Of a stretch of DNA of 43,011 nt, positions 8,173-15,904 are shown in pieces. Made by a program: the position numbers and the translations under genes. How positions within the stretch are numbered: the stretch's first letter is position 1; each line of letters starts with the position of its first letter. The notes below the pieces were generated by a model that was not told where the DNA came from, searched no databases, and was given only the letters and a program-made list of their open reading frames with translations. The DNA is from DATLED01 sp046597375 (GTDB lineage Bacteria; Actinomycetota; Acidimicrobiia; Acidimicrobiales; CADCTF01), in assembly GCA_046597375.1 (NCBI GenBank), contig JBKJKM010000270.1:1-43011 (forward strand), written 5' to 3'.

Positions 8173-9028
8173 AGGGCGGGGGGATCGGCGAAGCCGGGCG
8201 CAACAGGCACTCCTGGGTCAGTGATGCCACGAGCGTGCCGTCGAGGCGTTGGAAGGTGCCCCGGGCCAGGCCTCGAGCACCGAAGTTCGTCATCGGTTCG
8301 ACGGAGAACAACAGCCAGTGGTCGACGCGCACCGGACGATGGAACCAGACGGCGTGGTCGAGGCTCGCGCCACCCCACCCTGCCGTCGACTTCGGGGCGC
8401 GGGCGCTGCCGATGACCGCCAGGTCGGAGACGAACGTTAGGGCGGCGACGTGCATGGCGTCGTCGTCCGGGTCGATGGCCTCGCGCAGCCGGATCCAACA
8501 GGGGTGGAGGGCAAACCCCGTCGTGGCGCGGATCGGCAGGATTTCGAACGGATTCATGCGACGGAAGTCGGATCCACCCGGGGCGGCGCCCTGTGCTGAC
8601 AACTCCTCGGGTAGCGGCACGTCGGGAAGCCGGTCGGCTTGCCAGTCGTCGCCGGGCTCGTCGGCGTGGAAGGACGCGTCGAGCACGAAGATGGCCTCAC
8701 CCTGTTGCGATGCGGTGACGCGGCGCGTGCTGAACGACCGTCCGTCGCGGAGCCGTTCGACGGCCAGCTCGAGCGGCGTGCCTGGTCGGCCGGGACGAAT
8801 GAAGTAGGAGTGCAACGAGTGCGTTCGTCGGTCGGGCCCAACGGTGAGCGTCGCCGACCGCAGGGCCTGGCTGGCCACCTGGCCTCCGAAGAGTCGCGGC
8901 GGCCCTTCCGCCGGCGTGGGCGCTTCCCACCGATCGTCGCCGCTGGGCCGCAGGTCGAGGATGGCGTGCATGGTGCGCGCCGGTCCTGGCGACCTCGCCG
9001 GACGAGGCACATCGGTCGCGTCGCTCAT
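8171..9028 (-). CDS. Acyl-CoA thioesterase II (TesB-like)
   Basis: A 285-residue double-hotdog protein. The first hotdog contains RLFGGQVASQALRSA (about 44-58), HSLHSYFIRPG and GRSFSTRRVTASQQG, all typical of TesB. The second contains a long helix and SLDHAVWFHRP with the catalytic-type aspartate, followed by ARGTFQRLDGTLVAS. TesB enzymes hydrolyse medium- and long-chain acyl-CoAs to free acid and CoA in the cytoplasm. The ATG overlaps the transporter stop (ATGA), making it the last gene of the leftward operon. The frame stays open upstream but only within the transporter gene. Together with the crotonase and acyltransferase genes it suggests acyl-CoA turnover. Confidence 0.9.
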   Translation of the reverse strand: MSDATDVPRPARSPGPARTMHAILDLRPSGDDRWEAPTPAEGPPRLFGGQVASQALRSATLTVGPDRRTHSLHSYFIRPGRPGTPLELAVERLRDGRSFSTRRVTASQQGEAIFVLDASFHADEPGDDWQADRLPDVPLPEELSAQGAAPGGSDFRRMNPFEILPIRATTGFALHPCWIRLREAIDPDDDAMHVAALTFVSDLAVIGSARAPKSTAGWGGASLDHAVWFHRPVRVDHWLLFSVEPMTNFGARGLARGTFQRLDGTLVASLTQECLLRPASPIPPP

Positions 9029-9942
9029 GTCGGTCCGCGGCGAACGTCGGGCTCGACGTACACGATGGTCGCCGCCGGCAGTGCCGCACGGATCGCGCTC
9101 TCGGCCTGGTTGATGGCAGCGGCGACACCCGAGACGTCGAGTGTCGGCTCGAGCTCGACCTTCATCCCGACGAGCACGTCGTCGGGCCCGAGATGCTGCG
9201 TGCGCATGTGGATCACCGACCGGACGAGCGGTGTCGAACCCACCGCTGCGAGCACCGCCTGCTCCTCCTCCGGTCGTGCGGTCTCGCCGATCAGGAGGCC
9301 CTTCATCTCGATCATCAAGAACACCGCAACGAGCAGGAGGAGGACACCGATCGACATGGTGCCGTAGGCATCGAAGGCGGAGTTGCCGGTGACCTGGGCG
9401 AGGACGACGGCACCGAGTGCGAGGACGAGCCCGGCGAGTGCCCCGACGTCCTCGAGCAGCACGACGGGGAGTTCGGGCGAGCGCGAGGTCCGAACGAACG
9501 TCCACCAACCGGCGTCTCCTTTGATGCGGCGGCTTTCGACGACGGCGGTACGGAGCGAGAACGACTCGAGCCCGATGGCCAGGATCAGCACGCCGGCGGC
9601 GATGCCGATCGACTCGACGTCGTGGGGGTGGAGAAGCTTCTGAATGCCCTCGTAGAGGGCGAAGGCACCGCCAAGGGTGAAGAGGACGAGGGCGACGACG
9701 AACGACCAGAAGTAGCGCTCGCGTCCGTGTCCGAACGGGTGCTGCGGCGTCGGCGCCCGCCGGCCTTGGCGGCCGCCGAACAACAAGAGGCCCTGGTTGG
9801 TGCTGTCGGCGACCGAGTGGATCGACTCGGCCAGCATCGAGGCCGCTCCGGTCAAGAGGAAGGCGACGAATTTGCCGATGGCGATCCCGAGGTTGGCCAC
9901 GAGGGCGGCCAGGATCGCCTTGGTGCTGCCCTCAGCGCTCAT
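9025..9942 (-). CDS. Cation diffusion facilitator (CDF) family metal transporter
   Basis: A 305-residue membrane protein with the CDF pattern. TM1 and TM2 lie near residues 8-30 and include the metal-site segment AESIHSVADSTNQG (H42, D46). The conserved loop HPFGHGRERYFWSF precedes TM3. Further helices follow at about 112-130 and 190-215, and the C-terminal cytoplasmic domain carries DVLVGMKVELEP. CDF proteins export Zn, Fe, Mn or Co by proton antiport; specificity is not readable here. The start overlaps nothing upstream (1-bp gap to the next gene). The upstream frame extension is antisense to nothing known and lacks a start with better support. Confidence 0.9.
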   Translation of the reverse strand: MSAEGSTKAILAALVANLGIAIGKFVAFLLTGAASMLAESIHSVADSTNQGLLLFGGRQGRRAPTPQHPFGHGRERYFWSFVVALVLFTLGGAFALYEGIQKLLHPHDVESIGIAAGVLILAIGLESFSLRTAVVESRRIKGDAGWWTFVRTSRSPELPVVLLEDVGALAGLVLALGAVVLAQVTGNSAFDAYGTMSIGVLLLLVAVFLMIEMKGLLIGETARPEEEQAVLAAVGSTPLVRSVIHMRTQHLGPDDVLVGMKVELEPTLDVSGVAAAINQAESAIRAALPAATIVYVEPDVRRGPT

Positions 9943-9943
9943 G

Positions 9944-10684
9944 TCAAGACACGAGGGCCAGAGCGTCAGCCTGATCCTGCAGGAGGAACACGAGGACGCC
10001 GGCGACCACGATGATGGCGAGCAGCAACAGGATCGAGCCTTTTGGCTTCTGCTCGAAGCTGGCGTCCACCGCCACGGGAGCCCCACCGGGATCGACGGTC
10101 ACCGTGAAGGGCATCCGTCGCGTGCCCTTGCCGCGATGGGTCTTCTTGGCCACGACCTTGACCTTGGTCACGGCCGTGCTACCCGGCTGAACGGCGAGGT
10201 CGCCTGGCTCGACCTCGAAGGCCAACAATTCATCGGGGTCGCTCGCCGTGACGGCGACCTGCACAGGCGAGTTCCCCGTGTTGGTGACCTCCAGGCGATG
10301 GACGGCGTTCCGCTTGCCCTCAGAGGTGCGGGGCACGATCTTGGTGGACACCGCCGAGAAGCCGCTGATCTGCACGGAGCCTTCCTCGACGATCGAGAAA
10401 TCGGGCTCCTCTTGGCTCGTCACCCGGACGCCGAAGGGGATGAGGCCAGCGGACACCGACGACGAGCGCGGCGGGGAGAACCGAATCTCCACCTTCTGCT
10501 CAGCGCCGGGGAACAGCGAGAGCGACGCGGGGTTGGCACGGGCCCACGCACTGGCCCCGCCGAGCAGGTTGACGGCGAACTGGTCGACGACGGTGCCGGT
10601 GTTGCGTATCAGCACCTCGCCCACGGCCTCGCCGCCCGGCTGCGCCGTGACCACGGGCGTCAAGATGCTGAGGGCAGCCGGCAT
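9944..10684 (-). CDS. Tail-anchored protein with two Ig-like beta-sandwich domains, unknown function
   Basis: A 246-residue protein I cannot assign. Two segments of about 100 residues look like repeated Ig-like (COG1470/NEW3-type) domains: GGEAVGEVLIRNTGTVVDQF in the first and NAVHRLEVTNTGNSPVQVAV in the second both follow the pattern of a strand, N-T-G, and another hydrophobic strand, and both are followed by a P-G turn (FPGAEQKVEI; QPGSTAVTKV). A single hydrophobic helix SILLLLAIIVVAGVLVFLLQ lies near the C-terminus (about 216-235), preceded by K-P-K. There is no signal peptide, so the bulk should face the cytoplasm if the tail-anchor reading is right. It starts 10 bp after the crotonase stop and ends 1 bp before the transporter start, so it is in the same operon. 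Confidence 0.72.
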   Translation of the reverse strand: MPAALSILTPVVTAQPGGEAVGEVLIRNTGTVVDQFAVNLLGGASAWARANPASLSLFPGAEQKVEIRFSPPRSSSVSAGLIPFGVRVTSQEEPDFSIVEEGSVQISGFSAVSTKIVPRTSEGKRNAVHRLEVTNTGNSPVQVAVTASDPDELLAFEVEPGDLAVQPGSTAVTKVKVVAKKTHRGKGTRRMPFTVTVDPGGAPVAVDASFEQKPKGSILLLLAIIVVAGVLVFLLQDQADALALVS

Positions 10685-10694
10685 GGGGGAGAAG

Positions 10695-11465
10695 CTACTT
10701 CGGCGCCTTGGCCGTGATCTGCGTCTGCAAGGCGGCGAGCCGTTCGGCGAAGTCGGGCTGGTCGAGCGACCAGACCTGGGCTTCGAGTTCCACGTCCACG
10801 GCGTCGGCATGGTGGTCGAGGCCGGCCACGGTGGCCAGCGTCGCTTTGGTGCGACGCGCCAACTCCGTGGGCGCCGACGCCGCCGACGCCGCTAGGGCCG
10901 CCGCTGTCTCCATGAGGTCGGCGTCGTCGACGCACCGCCACACGAGACCGGTGCGCTCGGCAGCCGCGCCGTCGAGTACCTCGCCGAAGAGCACCATCGC
11001 CCGCGCCGTTTGTGGGCCGACGATCTTCTGCAGCATCCAGGTGTGCCCGCCGCCGGGGTGCAGCCCGAGCTGGAGGAAACGGGTGTCGAAGCGGGCGCGA
11101 CGGGCGGCCAGGCGAATGTCGCAGCACAGGGCGAGGTTCATACCCGCACCGACGGCCGCGCCATTGACGGCAGCGACCGTCGGAAGCGGTGAGCGACCGA
11201 TGCGCAGGAATCCCTCGTAGATGTCCCGCAGGCCGGACTCGCGCGACGCACCGAGATGTCCGAGGTCGGCGCCGGCGCAGAAGGCCGAACCGGCACCCGT
11301 GACGACGAGAGCACCCACGTCGTCGCGCGCCTCGAGGTCGTCGACGGCGGCGACGATCTCGGCCACCATCGCCAATGTCAGGCTGTTGCGACGGTCGGGC
11401 TGGTCGAGGGTGAGGGTCGCAACGCGTCGGTTGCGATCGACGGCGACGGTGATGTGCTCGCTCAC
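10695..11465 (-). CDS. Enoyl-CoA hydratase/isomerase (crotonase) family protein lacking both usual catalytic glutamates
   Basis: A 256-residue crotonase-fold protein. The acyl-CoA oxyanion segment AFCAGADLG and the second oxyanion region AAVNGAAVGAGMNLAL are clear, as is LGLHPGGGHTWML. In classical hydratases two glutamates act; by eye the first falls on Asn (GAGMNLAL in place of GGCEL) and the second on Phe/Leu (DTRFLQLGL in place of QPEILLG). It is therefore unlikely to be a normal hydratase and may be an isomerase, thioesterase or non-catalytic acyl-CoA binder. GTG is the start and overlaps the SDR stop (GTGA). Membership in a lipid-type operon is clear from the context. Confidence 0.87.
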   Translation of the reverse strand: MSEHITVAVDRNRRVATLTLDQPDRRNSLTLAMVAEIVAAVDDLEARDDVGALVVTGAGSAFCAGADLGHLGASRESGLRDIYEGFLRIGRSPLPTVAAVNGAAVGAGMNLALCCDIRLAARRARFDTRFLQLGLHPGGGHTWMLQKIVGPQTARAMVLFGEVLDGAAAERTGLVWRCVDDADLMETAAALAASAASAPTELARRTKATLATVAGLDHHADAVDVELEAQVWSLDQPDFAERLAALQTQITAKAPK

Positions 11466-12502
11466 ACCGGGTCACGGACGACGGCCGGCGAGTGGCGGAA
11501 GAAGTTCTCCACATCGCGCTCGTAGCGGTACCCCGGTTGGTCGCCGAGGGTGCGGCGCAGGCGCGAGGCTTCGGCGAAGCTCTCGACGGCGCCAGCCGAG
11601 GTGAACTGATAGTCGAAGCCGGCCGCCTTCAGGCGGCGGTTGTCGACCCCGCGCCCGTAGCGCAACAGGCTCAGGAGCTCGGGCGGCAGATCGAGGAGTC
11701 CGAACATGGCGAGCGGAGCCGCCGCCGCTTCGGTCAACACCGGCGGGAGGGGAACGAGGCGGCGACCGCAGACGTCGGCGACCTCGCTCCACGGGATCTT
11801 CCCGTCGCCGGCCACGTTGAATGCGCCTGGCACCTGCTTGGTCATGACGTGGTCGATGGATCGGACGACGTCGATCTCGTGCACGAACTGCAGGAGCGGG
11901 TCGAAGCCCAGGATCGACGGCGTCGCCGGCAGCTGAAGCGCCTTGGTGATCGGCGTCTCGATGTCGGTACCGAGGACGTTGGCGAAGCGCAGCAGGCTGA
12001 CGGCGACGTGCGGGTTGTCCTCGGCGAAGTCGCGGAGATAGCCCTCGACCTCGAGCAGCGACCGCTCGACGCGAGTGTCGGGTGGGTTCGTGCGGACGGA
12101 CTCCTCTCGGAACCAGGCCGGGTCGCGATAGGAGCTGCCGTACACGAGGGTCGACGACTTGACGACCACGGTGCGGACGCTGCTGTCGGGGGCGCTGGCC
12201 GCCGCCAGGAGGTTCATCGTGCCGATGACGTTGACCTCGTGGAGGTGCCGGCCGCTCATGCGGGTCGAGTCGACGATGAGGAACGTGTGTAGCACCGTGT
12301 CGACCTGGGTGGCCCGGACGATGCGAGAGAGGATCGAGTAGCTCTGGTCGGCGCGCACGTACTCGGTTCGATCGAGGGCCACCTGGGGCTCCTCCACGCC
12401 GAGGCCGACGATCATCTCGACGTCGGGATCCTGTTCGAGCGCTTGGGCGACGCGCCCGCCCCAGAACGACCCGATGCCGGTGATCAGTACGCGACGGCCC
12501 AT
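11462..12502 (-). CDS. NAD-dependent epimerase/dehydratase-type SDR (Rv0501-like)
   Basis: A 346-residue extended SDR. The N-terminal MGRRVLITGIGSFWGGRVAQ is a relaxed TGxxGxxG dinucleotide-binding motif, and VVVKSSTLVYGSS is the substrate-side strand. The usual YxxxK pair is not evident at the expected place (TRVERSLLEVEGYLRDFA), so redox activity is doubtful. Family knowledge: in Mycobacterium tuberculosis the pair Rv0501 (annotated galE2) and Rv0502 joins an SDR of this type to a PlsC-type acyltransferase, and the same pairing occurs here with a one-base overlap (TGATG). The role is unknown; an envelope-lipid function is inferred from the pairing. The longer open frame upstream runs through the acyltransferase gene and is rejected. 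Confidence 0.85.
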   Translation of the reverse strand: MGRRVLITGIGSFWGGRVAQALEQDPDVEMIVGLGVEEPQVALDRTEYVRADQSYSILSRIVRATQVDTVLHTFLIVDSTRMSGRHLHEVNVIGTMNLLAAASAPDSSVRTVVVKSSTLVYGSSYRDPAWFREESVRTNPPDTRVERSLLEVEGYLRDFAEDNPHVAVSLLRFANVLGTDIETPITKALQLPATPSILGFDPLLQFVHEIDVVRSIDHVMTKQVPGAFNVAGDGKIPWSEVADVCGRRLVPLPPVLTEAAAAPLAMFGLLDLPPELLSLLRYGRGVDNRRLKAAGFDYQFTSAGAVESFAEASRLRRTLGDQPGYRYERDVENFFRHSPAVVRDPV

Positions 12503-13413
12503 CAGCCGAACCAGACCGATTCTCGGGTGCGGAGCATGTCGTAGAGCGTCTCTTGGAGACGCACGCGGATGGCCTCGGCTTCGTCCATGATGCGACTCTT
12601 CGAGTACCGGTCCTGGTCGGGTGGCACGTCGAAGTGGATGGGGTCGAGCACCCGCAGCTTGAACTTGGCCGGAAGATAGGCCACCGAGCCGAGCAGCGGG
12701 CCGAAGAGCAGGTGGTTGGCGGTCACTGGCGCGTAGGGGAGGCCGAGGGCCTTGGCGACGGCCGGGACCTTGAAGAGGATGGGCATCGACTCCTCGGCGC
12801 CGACAACGGCAATGGGGATGATCGGAACCCCGGCCCGCATGGCGATCTCCACGAAGCCGCCCCGACCGAAGCGTCGCAATTGATAGCGCTGGTCGTAGGT
12901 CTTGCCCGTGCCCTTGGTGCCCTCCGGGAAGACCAGGACGAGCTGGCGCTGCTCTCGCAACAACCGGTAGGCGTTGTCCGGATGGGCCGCCACCCCGCCA
13001 ACTCGCGACCACATCGTGCCGACGAACGGGAGGGCCTTGAAGAGGTGCTCGGCCAGCCCGTACACCGGCCGCTTCAGCTCCTCCTCGATGCCGTGCATGA
13101 TCACGGGGGCGTCGCTCGGGATGGCGGCGGCGTGGTTGGCCACCAGGAGGGCACCACCGTCGGTCGGGATGTTCTCGAGACCGTCCCACTCCGCCCGGAA
13201 CCAGTTCCGGTAGATCGGGCCGTAGATCTGGCGGGCCAGCGCCCGGACCTTCTCGCTTCGTCCCCACTCGTCGACGTCGCCACGACGCGGATCACGGAGC
13301 GGGTCGGCGGGGCGGCGGGCGTACAGCGGGACGAGGGCACCGCCCTGGACGGGGCTGATGTCGGTTGCCACCCCAGCGGCGGCTTCGCTGACGTCGTCGC
13401 GGTGCTCCGGCAT
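12502..13413 (-). CDS. PlsC-type lysophospholipid/glycerol acyltransferase (Rv0502-like)
   Basis: A 303-residue acyltransferase. Block I is VANHAAAIPSD (91-101), a variant of the NHxxxxD motif with wider spacing as seen in the NHSG-type subgroup. Block III is VFPEGTKGTGK, and the later VPIIPIAVVG is the hydrophobic block IV. Such enzymes esterify lysophosphatidic acid or related lipids using acyl-CoA or acyl-ACP at the inner membrane. The N-terminal ~50 residues are polar and contain no obvious membrane helix. It is the first gene of a six-gene leftward operon; a TAGGAT box ends 6 nt before the ATG, so the message may be leaderless. Confidence 0.88.
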   Translation of the reverse strand: MPEHRDDVSEAAAGVATDISPVQGGALVPLYARRPADPLRDPRRGDVDEWGRSEKVRALARQIYGPIYRNWFRAEWDGLENIPTDGGALLVANHAAAIPSDAPVIMHGIEEELKRPVYGLAEHLFKALPFVGTMWSRVGGVAAHPDNAYRLLREQRQLVLVFPEGTKGTGKTYDQRYQLRRFGRGGFVEIAMRAGVPIIPIAVVGAEESMPILFKVPAVAKALGLPYAPVTANHLLFGPLLGSVAYLPAKFKLRVLDPIHFDVPPDQDRYSKSRIMDEAEAIRVRLQETLYDMLRTRESVWFG

Positions 13414-13419
13414 GGCGGC

Positions 13420-13425
13420 ATCCTA
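13420..13425 (-). promoter_or_regulatory. -10 box (TAGGAT) of the acyltransferase operon
   Basis: Read on the minus strand, TAGGAT ends 6 nt before the ATG at 13413. This is a good actinobacterial -10 sequence at leaderless spacing. No clear -35 element, but the position it would occupy falls inside the inverted repeat at 13429-13451. Confidence 0.55.
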
Positions 13426-13428
13426 GGT

Positions 13429-13451
13429 CGGGAGGATTGATGCTCCTCCCG
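13429..13451. promoter_or_regulatory. 8-bp-arm inverted repeat between divergent operons, candidate operator
   Basis: CGGGAGGA and TCCTCCCG are perfect 8-bp arms around the 7-base spacer TTGATGC. The repeat lies between the -10 of the acyltransferase operon and the start of the YqgE-like gene, where a shared operator would sit. It could also be a hairpin at the start of either transcript. No regulator gene adjoins it. Confidence 0.5.
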
Positions 13452-13467
13452 GGGTAGACAGAGGTGC

Positions 13468-14058
13468 GTGGCGCCTTCCGACCCTCCGACGGCCCGACCC
13501 GAGCCGGGCTCGTTGCTGGTCGCCGGTCCGTCGCTGGAGGATCCCAACTTCCATCGGACGGTTGTCGCCCTGCTCGCCTTCGGACCCGAGGAGGGCGCCC
13601 TCGGCGTCGTGCTGAACCGGCCCAACGAGGTGCCCGTGGCCACCCTCCTGCCCGGGTGGGAGGCGCTTGCGGCCGAGCCGACGTCGGTGTTCGTGGGCGG
13701 CCCGGTTGCGCGCGACAACGTGATCTGCCTGGCCGAATTGCTCCCGACTGCGGCCGCCGGGTTCGACGGATGTTCGCCGATCGTCGGCATCGAGGGCCTG
13801 GCGACGCTCGACCTCAACCGTCAAGTGGTCGACATGAGCCCTGGCGTGGCCCGGGTCCGCCTGTTCTCGGGATACGCCGGTTGGGGCAAGGGTCAACTCG
13901 AAGGGGAGCTCGAAGCGGGTGGGTGGATCGTCGTCCCTGGCCGCATCGACGACGCCTTCACCGGTGGCCCGACCACGCTCTGGCGCCGCGTGCTGGCCCG
14001 CCAGGGAGGCACGATTGCGATGTATGCGAACGCCCCACCGAACCTGTCGTTGAATTGA
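13468..14058 (+). CDS. YqgE/AlgH family protein (UPF0301)
   Basis: A 196-residue protein with the family landmarks SLLVAGPSLEDPNFHRTVV (15-33), GALGVVLNRP, VFVGGPVARDNVICL and RLFSGYAGWGKGQLEGEL (about 130-147). Length is typical. AlgH was named for an effect on alginate regulation in Pseudomonas, but the biochemical role of the family is not established. Start GTG is preceded by GAGG at short spacing and by TAGACA 7 nt upstream, so both leadered and leaderless starts are conceivable. The stop overlaps the next start as TGATG, coupling it to the HemD-like gene. Confidence 0.9.
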   Translation: MAPSDPPTARPEPGSLLVAGPSLEDPNFHRTVVALLAFGPEEGALGVVLNRPNEVPVATLLPGWEALAAEPTSVFVGGPVARDNVICLAELLPTAAAGFDGCSPIVGIEGLATLDLNRQVVDMSPGVARVRLFSGYAGWGKGQLEGELEAGGWIVVPGRIDDAFTGGPTTLWRRVLARQGGTIAMYANAPPNLSLN

Positions 14059-14879
14059 TGGCCGTCCCGGTCGTCGGCATCACCGCCGATCGGCGGTGGG
14101 AGGAGCAGGCCGACCTGTTTCGCCGTCGTGGCATTGACGTGCTGCATGGCCCGACGATGCGGACGCTCGACCTGGCGGGAGACGAGGCTCTTCGATCGGC
14201 GACCGACGCCATCGTCGCCGGCCCGCCGGATTGGTTGGTGGCGACGACGGGCATGGGGATGAAGGCGTGGTTCGCAGCCGCCGACGGCTGGGGTCAGCGG
14301 ACGGCCTTGCTCGAGGTGTTGGCCCGCTCGACGATCGTGGCTCGCGGAGCCAAGGCGACCTCGGCACTGCGCCAAGCCGGTCTTGAGGTCTCGTGGCGGG
14401 CACCCGGTGAATCCATGGCCGAGGTCGTCGAACACCTGCGGTCGGCAGGGGTCGGCTCGGCCGCGGCGCGAGTGGCCGTGCAGTTGTTCGACCCGGACGA
14501 CCACCCGTCCACCGAGGCCATCCGAGCGCTCGTCGCCTCGGGCGGCTCGGTGGTGGAGGTGCCGGTCTATCGCTGGCTTCCGCCGGAGGATCGGGCGCCG
14601 GCGCAGCGCCTCGTCGAGGCGGCCGTGGCCGGCGACATCGCCGCAGTGACCTTCACCAGCCAGCCGGCGGTGCACTTCCTGTTCGATCTGGCGGCCGCCA
14701 TCGGCCAACGCGACGAACTGGTGGCGGCGTTCGAGGAGCGAGGCCTGCTCGCCGTGTGCATCGGGCCGGTGTGTGCCGAGGCGGGATCGGAGGAGGGGCT
14801 GACCGGGATGATCTGGCCCGAACCGTTCCGCCTGCCGCCGATGGTGCGCCTCGTCGCTGAACGACTCGGCTTCACCTAG
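14058..14879 (+). CDS. Uroporphyrinogen-III synthase (HemD) family protein
   Basis: A 273-residue protein with the two-lobed HemD layout. The N-terminal VVGITADRRWEEQADLFRRRG resembles the usual first strand and helix; WLVATTGMGMKAWF corresponds to the second, TIVARGAKATSALRQAGL to the linker region, and AAVTFTSQPAVHFLFDL plus AVCIGPVCAEA (about 237-247) to the second lobe's TSxxA and G-P/K segments. The family converts hydroxymethylbilane to uroporphyrinogen III. No other haem gene is in the window, and actinobacterial genomes often have a second HemD-like gene fused or linked to regulators, so this may not be the biosynthetic enzyme. ATG start from the TGATG overlap. Confidence 0.78.
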   Translation: MAVPVVGITADRRWEEQADLFRRRGIDVLHGPTMRTLDLAGDEALRSATDAIVAGPPDWLVATTGMGMKAWFAAADGWGQRTALLEVLARSTIVARGAKATSALRQAGLEVSWRAPGESMAEVVEHLRSAGVGSAAARVAVQLFDPDDHPSTEAIRALVASGGSVVEVPVYRWLPPEDRAPAQRLVEAAVAGDIAAVTFTSQPAVHFLFDLAAAIGQRDELVAAFEERGLLAVCIGPVCAEAGSEEGLTGMIWPEPFRLPPMVRLVAERLGFT

Positions 14880-15820
14880 TACCCGACTTCCTCCCGCTGC
14901 TCCACCCATTCCTGGGCGCCGGGACAGTCCGACCGGAGGCGGCAATAGGTGCAGGAAGGGCCGGGCGTGATGGTCGGGGCACGTCGCCCGAGACGGAGGT
15001 CGGCGAGCTTGGTCACGCCGTCGACGACGCGCCGGGCCGCCACGGCAAGGACGTCCTCGGTGATGTCCTCGGCCTGCCACCGGGCCGACTCGAGGTAGTA
15101 CGACGCCACCCGGAACGGCGGCACCTTCGACCGCAGCGTTTCGAGAAGGGCGTAGAAGCGGAGGTCGTCGAGGTGCGTCGGGTACGGCCGGCCCGTCTTC
15201 ACGTCGACGATGAGGACTCGACCCTCGTAACCCACGGGTCGTCCGAGCGCGAGATCGACCTTGGCCCGCAGCACGACCTGGGAGGCGCCGAGTTCGACCC
15301 GACACGAGGACTCGAGCCGCGGGCGCCAAGCGGCCGCGAGGGGCGGGAAGCACTCCTGAAACTTGGTCACGACGTCGCACGCTGCTCCCCGCACTTCGGC
15401 CAGCTCGGCCGGGTCGGCGTGGCGGAGAAAGTCGCGCGGCGACCAGTCCTCGCCGGCCTGGAGAAGCCGGTTGATGGCCTCGTCGACGAGCTCGAGCGGG
15501 CTGGCCGATCCCGGCCGGAAGACCGCCAGCTCGAGGGCGCGATGGGCGACCGTTCCCCGGCAGCTGGCGACCGTCCAGTCGAAGGGGGCGTCGGACTCGG
15601 CGAGGTGATGGGTCTCGCAGGCATGGATCTGGGCTAGCGCCCCTTTGTTGAGGGTCAGCTCGACCGGCCCCAGGCGCTCGAATACCGGACCGAGCCCTTC
15701 TTCGAGCAGGTCGAGCAACCGCGGCGCCAGGTCGTCGGCGTACGTGGGGCGGGGCTGGCCGAAGGACAACAGGTCGTCGACGACCGCCAGCTGCGATGGC
15801 GTCAACAGGCTCCGGTCCAC
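14876..15820 (-). CDS. PD-(D/E)XK nuclease with putative Fe-S cysteines (RecB/AddB/Cas4-like)
   Basis: A 314-residue protein carrying the RecB-type nuclease core: GTVAHRALEL (the histidine motif), AKVDLALG (acidic residue) and IVDVKTGRPYP (D-x-K-TG). A cysteine in HACETHHLAE lies before the core, and CTYCRLRSDCPG sits near the C-terminus, the one-plus-three spacing of the 4Fe-4S cluster in AddB and Cas4 nucleases. It lacks a helicase domain and no Cas or AddA gene is nearby. I chose GTG 15820 because TACCAT ends 7 nt upstream; a TTG at 15895 gives 25 more residues without family support. Its end overlaps the convergent HemD-like gene by 4 bp. Probably DNA repair; substrate unknown. Confidence 0.85.
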   Translation of the reverse strand: MDRSLLTPSQLAVVDDLLSFGQPRPTYADDLAPRLLDLLEEGLGPVFERLGPVELTLNKGALAQIHACETHHLAESDAPFDWTVASCRGTVAHRALELAVFRPGSASPLELVDEAINRLLQAGEDWSPRDFLRHADPAELAEVRGAACDVVTKFQECFPPLAAAWRPRLESSCRVELGASQVVLRAKVDLALGRPVGYEGRVLIVDVKTGRPYPTHLDDLRFYALLETLRSKVPPFRVASYYLESARWQAEDITEDVLAVAARRVVDGVTKLADLRLGRRAPTITPGPSCTYCRLRSDCPGAQEWVEQREEVGY

Positions 15821-15827
15821 GTCGGGA

Positions 15828-15833
15828 ATGGTA
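15828..15833 (-). promoter_or_regulatory. -10 box (TACCAT) of the nuclease gene
   Basis: On the minus strand TACCAT ends 7 nt before the GTG at 15820, with no Shine-Dalgarno. It is the main reason for choosing that start. Confidence 0.45.
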
Positions 15834-15904
15834 CGGATGGCGTGTGACGCCGGCGGGGACCCGGTCCTTCGATTCGTGTCGTACCCCCCTGGCAATGTGC
15901 TCGT

